Source: Paenibacillus sp. MAEPY2
Lineage (GTDB): Bacteria; Bacillota; Bacilli; Paenibacillales; Paenibacillaceae
Direction of reading: 5' to 3'
NCBI RefSeq assembly: GCF_000499205.1
Contig: NZ_AWUK01000010.1
Span: 403,235 to 467,234 of the forward strand
DNA length: 64,000 nucleotides
Shown piece by piece: positions 19,176-31,003 of this stretch; position 1 is the stretch's first letter; the number at the start of each line of letters is the position of its first letter. Both the position numbers and the translations under genes were made by a program. The notes under the pieces were generated by a model. The model worked only from the letters and a program-made list of their open reading frames with translations. It was not told the origin of the DNA and did not search any database.

Positions 19176-19207
19176 AGAACTCCTTTCCATTATTAACGTA
19201 TAAATAT

Positions 19208-19243
19208 AAAAAAAAGAAGAACCCACAGTGATCAAAGGGTTCT
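19208..19243 (-). terminator. Rho-independent terminator of the AbrB-like gene
   Basis: Read on the minus strand AGAACCC (19243-19237) pairs with GGGTTCT (19224-19218), followed by a T run (A run at 19208-19215). It separates the AbrB-like gene from the Crp/Fnr gene. Confidence 0.78.
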
Positions 19244-19320
19244 CTTGCAGTAGGACTTCCTTCGTTCGGAAGGTCTCCTGATTATAAATAATCAAAAAAG
19301 TCACTCTAAAGACGTTTTTC

Positions 19321-19839
19321 TTATAGCAATTTTTTTAATTGGGAGACGCGTCCTTGGCTGATGCCAAGCTTTTCCGCAATTTGCTGTTGAGCCAAACCGG
19401 GATTCTGTTCAACAATTTCCTTCATCTGTTGCAACATTCGTGCCGTTTTCGGCCGCAGGTCCGGGTACTCTTGGTTGGCAGCTGTAGCCCCTTCTTCCAA
19501 TACGGGAGACGAGACTGTGACGGATTCAGTAGCAGGACGCTCCACGGGTGCAGGAGCCTGTTTGTTCTGAGGAACGAAAAATTCGGGAGTGTCATCCGGG
19601 TGTTTTAATTGAATTGCACAAGTCCGGCAGATGAATTGCTCTTTGAAATACATTTCCGTATCCACATCACCGCAAAAAATACACAACGTTGATTTGTACT
19701 TTCTCAAAATCAACTCTTTCCCTTCAATGAAAAACTCAAGCGGATCGCCGATATGGATTTCCATCGTATCCCGCATTTCTTTGGGAAGGACAATTCGTCC
19801 AAGGCGGTCCAGAGATCTCTTCATTCCGGTTCTTTTCAT
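19321..19839 (-). CDS. AbrB/SpoVT-type regulator with zinc-knuckle and C-terminal HTH
   Basis: 172 aa. Residues 5-50 ('MKRSLDRLGRIVLPKEMRDTMEIHIGDPLEFFIEGKELILRKY') form the swapped-hairpin AbrB/SpoVT DNA-binding domain. It is followed by two CxxC pairs ('CIFCGD' and 'CRTC', about 53-75) that should bind zinc. A proline-rich linker comes next, and the last 40 residues ('KEIVEQNPGLAQQQIAEKLGISQGRVSQLKKLL') form a helix-turn-helix. Zinc-bearing AbrB relatives are known in Bacillales; the added C-terminal HTH makes this a two-DNA-binding-domain protein. Target genes are unknown. Start at ATG 19839 with GGGGGAG 5-6 nt upstream. Confidence 0.8.
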   Translation of the reverse strand: MKRTGMKRSLDRLGRIVLPKEMRDTMEIHIGDPLEFFIEGKELILRKYKSTLCIFCGDVDTEMYFKEQFICRTCAIQLKHPDDTPEFFVPQNKQAPAPVERPATESVTVSSPVLEEGATAANQEYPDLRPKTARMLQQMKEIVEQNPGLAQQQIAEKLGISQGRVSQLKKLL

Positions 19840-19944
19840 CGCATCTCCCCCGCAATATTCTCAATTAAAACCTGTCCTTATTGTAAGGAAGAAAGGGCTT
19901 TAATACAACAATAATATTTCAAATAAAAGGGATCTTTCCAGCTA

Positions 19945-20625
19945 TTATGGGAAAATAAGTTTAGAAAGTATAGGTGCAACTGCTAAAGTGAACAACGCAG
20001 CCAGCACCATGGAGATGCTGGAGATCGTTCCCGTCAGCGAACTGAGCTCAAATGCCTTGGATGTGCCTGTTCCGTGGGCACCGGTTCCAAACAGCGTTCC
20101 ACGTGCGATCTCGCCATCAATACGCAGCATTTTCACAATGGACGGCCCCATAATTGCCCCCAGCAGACCAGTCATGATGACAAAAACCGCTGTAATAGCC
20201 GGAATGCCGCCAATCGTAGCTGATACGTTCATCGCAATTGGAGTCGTAATCGATCTCGGGATCAGACTATGAATGAGTCCGGAATCCAGACGCAGCCATT
20301 TGGCGAGCAGGGCAGAAGAGAGGACCGCCACCACAGAGCCTGTCATAACACTGAAGACGATCTCGGAAATATGTTTTTTGAGTACATGGAAAAACGTATA
20401 AAGCGGTATGGCGAAAGCCACCGTAGCCGGTTGAAGCAGAAGACTTAGCCATTTGCCGCCACTGCTGTAGGCTGCATAATCCGTACCTGTTGCGAGCAGC
20501 ACGCCAACGACAAGCAGCGGCGTAATCAGCAGCGGAGAGAGATAAACTTTGGGCAGGTTACGATACATGCGTTTGGCGACCCAATATATACCGACGGTTA
20601 ACAAGAGACAGAGAAATCCAATCAT
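19945..20625 (-). CDS. LrgB/CidB-family membrane protein
   Basis: 226-aa polytopic membrane protein. 'LPKVYLSPLLITPLLVV', 'LLQPATVAFAIPLYTFFHVLKKH', 'SLIPRSITTPIAMNVSATIGGIPAITAVFVIMTGLLGAIMGP' and 'GTGAHGTGTSKAFE' are the LrgB/CidB signature blocks. Partner of the CidA-like protein encoded upstream, whose stop overlaps this start as ATGA. The pair is known for control of murein hydrolase activity, programmed lysis and pyruvate/3-hydroxypropanoate-type transport. Given the divergent LysR gene, the CidB assignment is preferred over LrgB, but the two cannot be told apart with certainty. Confidence 0.88.
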   Translation of the reverse strand: MIGFLCLLLTVGIYWVAKRMYRNLPKVYLSPLLITPLLVVGVLLATGTDYAAYSSGGKWLSLLLQPATVAFAIPLYTFFHVLKKHISEIVFSVMTGSVVAVLSSALLAKWLRLDSGLIHSLIPRSITTPIAMNVSATIGGIPAITAVFVIMTGLLGAIMGPSIVKMLRIDGEIARGTLFGTGAHGTGTSKAFELSSLTGTISSISMVLAALFTLAVAPILSKLIFP

Positions 20626-20993
20626 CCGGTGTGACGCTCCTTTCGTTTGGCGATTCGGGTGGCAACAAGTCCCGTACAGGCCATGACCAAAAATGTGCTA
20701 AGCAGAACAATAAACAGAATTTGCAGTCCGTCTTGCTCCAACATGGGCATGTAGTTCATAATACCGACAGCTGAGGGGATAAAAAACAGCAGTAGCTCAC
20801 CGAGCAGCCAGGCAGCTCCAATTTCAATCCAACGCAGCTTCACGACCCCGGTCTGAAGCAAAATGAACAGCACGACCATGCCAAGTATGGAACCGGGTAT
20901 AGGTAGATGGAGAGCACGGGCCAACTGGTCCATGAGCAGTGAAAAGGCCATTAAGAGTGCAACTTGCAGAATGCCAAGGCCCCATTTCTTCAC
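20622..20993 (-). CDS. CidA/LrgA-family holin-like membrane protein
   Basis: 123 aa from GTG 20993, with AAGGAGGG 6 nt upstream; the frame is open to 21095 but that part is not family-like. Four membrane segments, with 'FSLLMDQLARALHLPIPGSILGMVVLFILLQTGVVKL' and 'ELLLFFIPSAVGIMNY', are diagnostic for CidA/LrgA. It acts with the CidB-like partner in the cytoplasmic membrane. The gene is divergent from a LysR regulator. Confidence 0.88.
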   Translation of the reverse strand: MKKWGLGILQVALLMAFSLLMDQLARALHLPIPGSILGMVVLFILLQTGVVKLRWIEIGAAWLLGELLLFFIPSAVGIMNYMPMLEQDGLQILFIVLLSTFLVMACTGLVATRIAKRKERHTG

Positions 20994-21031
20994 TTTAATC
21001 CCTCCTTGTATAATTAACGTGATGATTTTGA

Positions 21032-21121
21032 AATGTTTATGAAAATGAATGGAAACATTGTTTGATATCACAAATTTTACATCGCATTCTTTCATGAGTA
21101 AAATGCATATTAAGAATGTTT
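21032..21121. promoter_or_regulatory. Intergenic control region between cidA-like and LysR genes
   Basis: AATGTTT (21032-21038) and AAACATT (21053-21059) form an inverted repeat with a 14-bp spacer, and a third AATGTTT lies at 21115-21121. The size and A/T content suit LysR-type binding, so this is probably where the regulator acts on both divergent promoters. No convincing -35/-10 pair could be fixed by eye. Confidence 0.4.
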
Positions 21122-21158
21122 ACCATTCCATTTATCTATGAAGGATGGGGATCAGACG

Positions 21159-22043
21159 ATGGATATCCGCCATTTGCAATATTTTCTCGAAGTTGCCCGG
21201 CAGCAAAGCTTCACCAAAGCAGCCGAAGTGTTGTTCATTACACAACCGACGATTAGCAAAACGGTCAAAAGTCTTGAAGATGAATTGGGCGTAACTCTGT
21301 TGGATCGTTATGGCAAGAAGGTTGCGCTGACAGATGCGGGACATGTCTTTTTCCGGCAGGCGCTGGAGATTGAAAAATCATTTCGCAGTCTGTCGTCCGA
21401 GCTGGACGATCTGATGAATCTGAAGAAGGGACATCTTCGAATTGGTCTGCCACCGATGGTTGGGTCCAGCTTTTTTCCGATGATTATTGGTGAATTCCAT
21501 AAAGCTTACCCTCAGGTAACCATTCAGCTATTCGAGGATGGTGCCAAAAAAGTGGAGGCTGATGTCATCAGCGGTGCACTGGATATTGGTGTTGCTGTAC
21601 TGCCAACAGTGGATGAACTGGTGGATCATTTTGTTTTTGTGAAAGAGAAGCTGAATCTGCTCGTACACCCTTCGCACCCGCTTGCGGGTAAAGAGTCAGT
21701 CGCTCTCCGCGAACTGGAGCATGATGCGTTTGTGCTGTTTCGGGAAGATTTTGCACTGCATGACCGGATTATTGCAGCCTGTCAGCATGTGGGATTTCAA
21801 CCCCGGGTAGTGTATGAGAGCTCGCAGTGGGATCTGCTCAGTGCGATGGTAGCGGCCAATTTGGGTGTGGCGTTGCTGCCAGAGACAATCTGCCGTGAGG
21901 TGGATCATATGCGTGTACGGATTATACCCGTGATGGAGCCCGTAATTCCGTGGCAGCTCGGCATGATCTGGCGGAGGGATCGATACTTATCCTTTGCAAC
22001 CCGCGAGTGGATCAGTTTTACACAGTCCATGCTGAGTGAATAA
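21159..22043 (+). CDS. LysR-family transcriptional regulator (CidR/YwbI-like)
   Basis: 294 aa from ATG 21159 (MDIRHLQYFLEVARQQSF). The N-terminal winged HTH contains 'FTKAAEVLFITQPTISKTVKSLEDELGVTLLDRYGKKVALTDAG', and a two-lobed effector domain follows ('GHLRIGLPPMVGSSFFPMIIGEFHKAYPQVTIQLFEDG'). 'ITQPTISK' rather than the more usual 'SQPALS' is typical of the CidR/AlsR-related group. Divergent placement to cidA/cidB-like genes supports a role as their activator; in relatives the signal is acetate or carbon overflow. Confidence 0.88.
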   Translation: MDIRHLQYFLEVARQQSFTKAAEVLFITQPTISKTVKSLEDELGVTLLDRYGKKVALTDAGHVFFRQALEIEKSFRSLSSELDDLMNLKKGHLRIGLPPMVGSSFFPMIIGEFHKAYPQVTIQLFEDGAKKVEADVISGALDIGVAVLPTVDELVDHFVFVKEKLNLLVHPSHPLAGKESVALRELEHDAFVLFREDFALHDRIIAACQHVGFQPRVVYESSQWDLLSAMVAANLGVALLPETICREVDHMRVRIIPVMEPVIPWQLGMIWRRDRYLSFATREWISFTQSMLSE

Positions 22044-22087
22044 GAATTCCGAGCTTAACTCCAACTTAAAGCTATGGAATCTATATT

Positions 22088-22122
22088 AAAAAGACCCTCA
22101 ACATGTGTTGAGGGTCTTTTTT
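22088..22122. terminator. Bidirectional terminator between LysR and gcvPB-like genes
   Basis: AAAAGACCCTCAACA (22089-22103) is followed after two bases by its exact inverse, TGTTGAGGGTCTTTT, with T-rich flanks on both sides. It would end both the LysR transcript and the long leftward catabolic operon. Confidence 0.85.
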
Positions 22123-22193
22123 CTGTCTATTTATAGAACTGGTAATATTAATGCTCCTCTATATGAACACTAAAGTAGGGTGCTGCGTACATG

Positions 22194-23771
22194 CTAATGT
22201 TGTTCCTGAAGTTCGGGTTGTGTTTTCTTCAAATATGCACGCCAAGTAATACACCACTGCTTCGGATCGTCCAAAGATGATTCATCATTGCGGTGCACGG
22301 TGCTGCTGTGCGGAGCCGATTTGACGATATCTGGCTGTGTGTAGGCTTCATTCGAGATATGCTCCAGCGCATGGATATATTCGTCGAGATCTTCCTTGGA
22401 ATAGGATTCGGTTGGCTCCAGTGTGAATGGCTGTGGAACAATATATGGGTGATGGGAGGTCCAGTAATGCAGGCCGAAGTCGCACATTCTCCGCGTAATA
22501 TCCTCCGTCGTCACTCCAGTCTCATCGGTTAGCTGCTTCCAGCTGTAGCGGACCTGCTCTAAACGGCGTCCTTGAACATACGGGGCACTCGCTCCGCGTA
22601 TTTGAACAATTTTATGATATAAATAGTTGTTGTTCAGCACCGCAACCTGGGCGACATCCTTCAGACCATCTGGTCCGAGACTCATAATCCAGGCGTAGGA
22701 GCGGAGTACGGTTTGGGCTACACCGTGAAAACTGCGCACCTTACCAATGCTTACTTCAGTTTGATCTTTCAAGATATACCGTCCGCCCACTTCCTTATCC
22801 ACCAATGGCCCAGGCATGAAACTCTTCAGGGCGTCTGTCACCCCGAGAGCGCCCGTTGCAGGACCACCACACATATGGGGCGCCGCAAAGGTTTTGTGGA
22901 GATTGAAGAAGCACATATCAAAACCTGCTTCCTTCGCTCGTGTTATCCCGAGCAGGCCATTGGCGTTAGCCTGATCATAGTAGCAAACACCACCAGCTGC
23001 GTGCACCACATCTGTAAACTCGCGGATACGATGGTTATAGATGCCTGTGTCCTCTGGATTAGCAACGACGAATCCGGCTGTCCGTTCGGAGACAACGTTC
23101 TTCAGCTTCTCAAGGTCCGGGAATCCATCTTCGTCTGGATGTAACGTAATAATCTTATATCCCTTGACGGCAGCTGTAGCGGCCTGGGAAGGGTGAGAGA
23201 AGATGGTTGTAATGATCTCATCACGCTGCTCCCCTTCACCACGCGAATCATGATAGGCGCGGACGATGGAGGCCATAGCGAGAAGTGCCTGGGTTCCGCT
23301 GCTCGGCTGAAAGGAGAATGCATCCATACCAGAAATCTCTCGCATTGCCAGGTCGAGATTATGGAATATTTCGAGCATGCCCTGAACAGAATCCACATTC
23401 TGTAGCGGATGAAGCTCAGTCATGCGTGGATTGCGGATAAGCATTTCGTTAATCCGGGGAATATATTTCATGGTGCAGGTTCCCTGGCCAATTTCCACGT
23501 TCATATCCGATCCCAGTGTTTCCTGGGATAATCTCAGATAATGCCGCAGTACCTTGGCCTGACCGATTTCTGGCAAAGCCGGCGTATTGCGCCGCCACAT
23601 GGACGCCGGTATGCTGTCTTCCGCGCTACCTGCTTCAGCGGCTACAGCTGCTTCCGTCCCCGGCGGGATGACGCCCCGCTCTCCTGGTCGGTGAAGTTCA
23701 AAGATAACGGGCTCATCCCATTTCGCTTGGTGAAACTTACGAACCTTATGGTCTCTGCGAATCCGTTTCAT
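22194..23771 (-). CDS. Divergent glycine dehydrogenase (decarboxylating) subunit 2-like PLP protein
   Basis: 525-aa fold-type I PLP enzyme, clearly a relative of GcvPB. The PLP lysine (about K293) lies in 'FNLHKTFAAPHMCGGPATG', where glycine cleavage enzymes have NLHKTF..PHGGGGPG. Other conserved blocks are also changed: 'QPSSGTQALLAM' instead of the QP..GA.GE type, and 'SHPSQAATAAVKGY' instead of the AHGTNPAS type. It is the last gene of an operon with an SDR and a beta-galactosidase, 27 bp behind its partner subunit, without gcvT or gcvH. It probably forms a heterodimer with that partner and acts on a substrate other than the glycine/H-protein pair; decarboxylation is an inference from the family. 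Confidence 0.75.
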   Translation of the reverse strand: MKRIRRDHKVRKFHQAKWDEPVIFELHRPGERGVIPPGTEAAVAAEAGSAEDSIPASMWRRNTPALPEIGQAKVLRHYLRLSQETLGSDMNVEIGQGTCTMKYIPRINEMLIRNPRMTELHPLQNVDSVQGMLEIFHNLDLAMREISGMDAFSFQPSSGTQALLAMASIVRAYHDSRGEGEQRDEIITTIFSHPSQAATAAVKGYKIITLHPDEDGFPDLEKLKNVVSERTAGFVVANPEDTGIYNHRIREFTDVVHAAGGVCYYDQANANGLLGITRAKEAGFDMCFFNLHKTFAAPHMCGGPATGALGVTDALKSFMPGPLVDKEVGGRYILKDQTEVSIGKVRSFHGVAQTVLRSYAWIMSLGPDGLKDVAQVAVLNNNYLYHKIVQIRGASAPYVQGRRLEQVRYSWKQLTDETGVTTEDITRRMCDFGLHYWTSHHPYIVPQPFTLEPTESYSKEDLDEYIHALEHISNEAYTQPDIVKSAPHSSTVHRNDESSLDDPKQWCITWRAYLKKTQPELQEQH

Positions 23772-23798
23772 GGCGTTCAGTCCTCCTCTATATGATCA

Positions 23799-25199
23799 CT
23801 ATGATGTGCTGACAATGGAACGAAGAGCATCGACAAGTCGGTCCAAATCCGACTGGGTGTGCGTTTCCGTGACGCAGTAGAGTGCACATTGACCCCACGC
23901 AGGGTAGGATGAAGATAAATCCTTGCCTCCAAAAATCCCTGTCTCCATTAATCTCTGGTTGATCTCGTCAACGGTTAGACCTGTATCATTAAAATCAACA
24001 ACAAACTCTTTGAAAAAGGTGCCGTTTTCGAAGCGAAGAGACACACTTGGAATTCGTGATATCTGTTTCGCAGCGTAATGCGATTTCTGGATAATAGTGC
24101 TGCCAACCTCCTGCATTCCAACGGGACCGAGGAGGGCTAGATATACACCTGCCGTAATACCCCATAAAGCGGTCTGAGTTCCTACCGATTCTTTGCCTTT
24201 CTCCCGAAGAGCGAATGAGGTACGTTCATAGGCAACATCCCCGAAGCCATATTCGCCTTCCACCTCGGTTGGCACGATGCCAAATAGTCGCGAAGGGTAT
24301 TCCATTACGTATTTTTCCTCATCACGTGTTGCGATAAAGCCAGCCTGCCCACCGCCAAAGTTCATATGCATACCCAGCGGCTGCAAATCTCCGCAAATGA
24401 TATCCGCTCCGTAACGGCTTGGTGGCTCCAGAACTCCGAGTGATATGGGATCAACACCTACAATAGAAACCGCATTTATTTTATGAGCAAGATCAGATAT
24501 TTCAGCTCCCTGATCCTCAATGATTCCAAGGTAACCGGGATTTTCAAAATATATCGCTGCCGTATCGTCACTTAATTTGCTTCGCAGATCATTCAGATCC
24601 ATTCGTCCTGTCACCTGATCGATGTCAACATACTGGATATCCATGACCGGAGTGCAGTAATTCCGAATAATTGCTGCCTTATCAGGATCTACAGAACGAG
24701 GGAGCAGCACGATTTTGCGCCCTGTAATACGTCCCGCCATGCGGATTGCAGTGGAAGCCGCCTGAGCCCAGTCGAAGGTTGGAACGTTTACGACATCCAT
24801 ATCCACGAGTTCGGCAAGCAGGCTCTGATATTCGAACAGGGCCTGGAACCGACCATGGTCCTCGTAAGGTTCTCCAGCATAGGCTGTCACGAATTCAGAA
24901 CGCTGATTGATCTCGTCGCATACAGCCGGGATGAAATGCTGCCAGCATCCTGCACCCAGAAAATTAAGATAATCTCCACCATGCTTGTTCTTCGCTAGCA
25001 GTCCATCAATATGTCGGCGCAGTTCATACTCGTTCATGGCTGGCGGAAGATCCATCTTCCGCTGCAGCTTCAGGCTGTCAGGAATCGCGTCATGGAGCTG
25101 CTCCATAGACGTGAGACCTATTTCTTTCAGCATCGCGTCCCGGACCTCCGGAACGGTATTTGGAATATAGGGATGGGCATATGTTTTGTTGTGAGCCAC
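23799..25199 (-). CDS. Divergent glycine dehydrogenase (decarboxylating) subunit 1-like protein
   Basis: 466 aa, GTG start with GGAGG 8 nt upstream. It aligns along its length with GcvPA: 'YIPNTVPEVRDAMLKEIGLTSMEQLHDAIPD', 'FLGAGCWQHFIPAVCDEINQRSEFVTAYAGEPYEDHGRFQALFEYQSLLAEL' and 'ADIICGDLQPLGMHMNFGGGQAGFIATRD'. Differences fall at functional sites: 'VPTFDWAQAASTA' replaces the usual SSMYDG.TA.AEA, and the RRDKATSNIC..QAL block reads 'LREKGKESVGTQTALWG'. It pairs with the GcvPB-like product encoded next. The cell's real glycine cleavage genes are presumably elsewhere. Confidence 0.75.
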   Translation of the reverse strand: MAHNKTYAHPYIPNTVPEVRDAMLKEIGLTSMEQLHDAIPDSLKLQRKMDLPPAMNEYELRRHIDGLLAKNKHGGDYLNFLGAGCWQHFIPAVCDEINQRSEFVTAYAGEPYEDHGRFQALFEYQSLLAELVDMDVVNVPTFDWAQAASTAIRMAGRITGRKIVLLPRSVDPDKAAIIRNYCTPVMDIQYVDIDQVTGRMDLNDLRSKLSDDTAAIYFENPGYLGIIEDQGAEISDLAHKINAVSIVGVDPISLGVLEPPSRYGADIICGDLQPLGMHMNFGGGQAGFIATRDEEKYVMEYPSRLFGIVPTEVEGEYGFGDVAYERTSFALREKGKESVGTQTALWGITAGVYLALLGPVGMQEVGSTIIQKSHYAAKQISRIPSVSLRFENGTFFKEFVVDFNDTGLTVDEINQRLMETGIFGGKDLSSSYPAWGQCALYCVTETHTQSDLDRLVDALRSIVSTS

Positions 25200-25248
25200 A
25201 ATTAACGCCTCCGTTCATATGTTGAGAAAATATTCTTACTTATCCGCC

Positions 25249-29167
<3,919 letters not shown>

Positions 29168-29180
29168 CTATCTATGTGTC

Positions 29181-29993
29181 CTATCCTTTAATACCTGTCG
29201 TGGCAATTCCGCCGACAATGTAACGCTGGGCGAAGAAGAAAATGGCAAGCGGAGGAATCGAAATTAAGCAGGTGATGGCCATAATGGATTGCATATCAAC
29301 ACCGTACATGCCCTTGAATTGAGATAGGCCAAGCGTTAACGTATATTTCGTCTGATCATTCAGGAAAATGAGCGGTCCCAGATAGTCATTCCAACAACTC
29401 ATGAACTGGAATACGGAGACCAGAATCAGTGAAGGTCCCATTAGCGGCACGATGATTCGAAGCAGAATCGTCATTTTACTGGCGCCGTCAATCGTCGCTG
29501 CTTCATCCAGCTCCCGGGGCAGGGTCATAATGAACTGTCGTAACAAAAAGATATAATAGGCAGAGCCGAACCACGACGGAATAATCAGCGGTTTGAGTGT
29601 GTTGATCCAACCCAAATAGTTGAACTCCATATATTGTGGAATCATCGTTACTTCCCAGGGGATCATCATAGTCGCCAGGACGACAAGAAACAGGAAATCA
29701 CGCCCTTTGAACTGGAATCTGGCGAAGCCGTAAGCGACGAGCGTGCAGGATATCAGCTGACCTATGGTGGATAAAACCGTAACGAGCAGTGTGTTTTTCA
29801 AAAATAGATTAAAGGGCTGGATGTTCCATGCTTCTGCGAAGTTACTGAATTTCCATTCGGACGGAATCCATTTGGGAGGAAACAGATAAAGCTCCTGCGG
29901 TGATTTCAGCGCCGTGGTCACCGCCCAGAAGAGTGGGGCGATGAACAGCAGTGAGAACAAAATCAGCAACGCGTAAGCAAATACTTTTTTCAT
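29181..29993 (-). CDS. CUT1 carbohydrate ABC transporter permease (MalG-type)
   Basis: 270 aa with six membrane segments. The ATPase-docking EAA loop is 'LPRELDEAATIDGASKMTILLRIIVPLMGPSLI'. Its ATG overlaps the stop codon of the MalF-type gene before it. It delivers the substrate of the adjacent lipoprotein, probably a galactoside. No ATPase gene is present in the cluster. Confidence 0.92.
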   Translation of the reverse strand: MKKVFAYALLILFSLLFIAPLFWAVTTALKSPQELYLFPPKWIPSEWKFSNFAEAWNIQPFNLFLKNTLLVTVLSTIGQLISCTLVAYGFARFQFKGRDFLFLVVLATMMIPWEVTMIPQYMEFNYLGWINTLKPLIIPSWFGSAYYIFLLRQFIMTLPRELDEAATIDGASKMTILLRIIVPLMGPSLILVSVFQFMSCWNDYLGPLIFLNDQTKYTLTLGLSQFKGMYGVDMQSIMAITCLISIPPLAIFFFAQRYIVGGIATTGIKG

Positions 29994-30979
29994 CAGGACC
30001 GCCCCCTTTTACTGGCTTTAAGCTTCTTCTGCGGATTCTTTTTCATTTCACCTTCATAGAACACCCAGGCTTCCGAAGATTTGAATACCAGAAACGTCAG
30101 GGTAAGCACAATCAGGAACATAAACCAGGCGTTGGCGGCAGAGTAACCCATCTTGAAATATTTGAAAGCGTTCTCATACATATACATCGCATAGAAATAG
30201 GTTGATTTCATTGGCCCGCCTCCCGTGAGTAGAAGAGCCAGGGTTAGCTGCTGGAATGCTGCAATAATCGATGTGATGAGATTGAACAGAATGGTTGGCG
30301 TAATCATCGGAATGGTTACACTCAGGAACTTTCGGATTTTACCTGCTCCGTCGATTGAAGCGGATTCGTACAGGTCCTTGGGAATGCCTTTAAGTCCAGC
30401 TAGGAAAATAAGCATCATGGATCCTTGTCCCCAGAGACTGGCGACGACCATCGCAACGAGTGACCAGTTCGTATCATTTAGCCAATCGGGCCCCTGAATG
30501 CCAAGGACAGATAAGAAATAGTTCAGGATTCCATAGTCTCCGCTGTATACCCAGGACCAGATCATAGCAAGCGCCACACCTGAGATTACAGAGGGGAGAT
30601 AAAATGCCGTACGGAAAATGGCGCTTCCTCTAACCCTTTGATTTAGCAGCATGGCAAGTCCTAGTGCAACTACAATATTGAGCGGGACGAAGAGGGCTGC
30701 AAATTTCAGTGTTACAAATAAAGATTTCCAAAAAAGTGGATCATTCGAAAACATCTCTACGTAGTTGTCTATCCCGATAAAGGTTACTTTACCGACAATT
30801 GGCCAATCAAAAAATGAAATGACCAGTGAAAATAGCAGAGGTCCTAAAGTGAAGAAAACAAATCCAAATATCCATGGGAAGATAAAGAGGTAGGGGGCAA
30901 ACCCACCCCATTTTCGTTTTTTTAAGGCCTTAAGGGTAGCTGTCGGTTCCGATGTATTCTGCAGGTAGGTCTGAGCCAT
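29993..30979 (-). CDS. CUT1 carbohydrate ABC transporter permease (MalF-type)
   Basis: 328 aa with a cytoplasmic N-terminus of about 35 residues, six membrane segments and the EAA motif 'IPKDLYESASIDGAGKIRKFLSVTIPMITPTILF'. AAGAAGG lies 7 nt before ATG 30979. It lies between the lipoprotein gene (24 bp upstream) and the MalG-type gene, which it overlaps. Confidence 0.92.
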   Translation of the reverse strand: MAQTYLQNTSEPTATLKALKKRKWGGFAPYLFIFPWIFGFVFFTLGPLLFSLVISFFDWPIVGKVTFIGIDNYVEMFSNDPLFWKSLFVTLKFAALFVPLNIVVALGLAMLLNQRVRGSAIFRTAFYLPSVISGVALAMIWSWVYSGDYGILNYFLSVLGIQGPDWLNDTNWSLVAMVVASLWGQGSMMLIFLAGLKGIPKDLYESASIDGAGKIRKFLSVTIPMITPTILFNLITSIIAAFQQLTLALLLTGGGPMKSTYFYAMYMYENAFKYFKMGYSAANAWFMFLIVLTLTFLVFKSSEAWVFYEGEMKKNPQKKLKASKRGRS

Positions 30980-31003
30980 CTCCTAACCTTCTTTCTACAA
31001 GTG

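Noticed and set aside
22194..25199. Annotation as an ordinary glycine cleavage system
   Set aside because: Active-site blocks differ from GcvP, and no gcvT or gcvH is adjacent.
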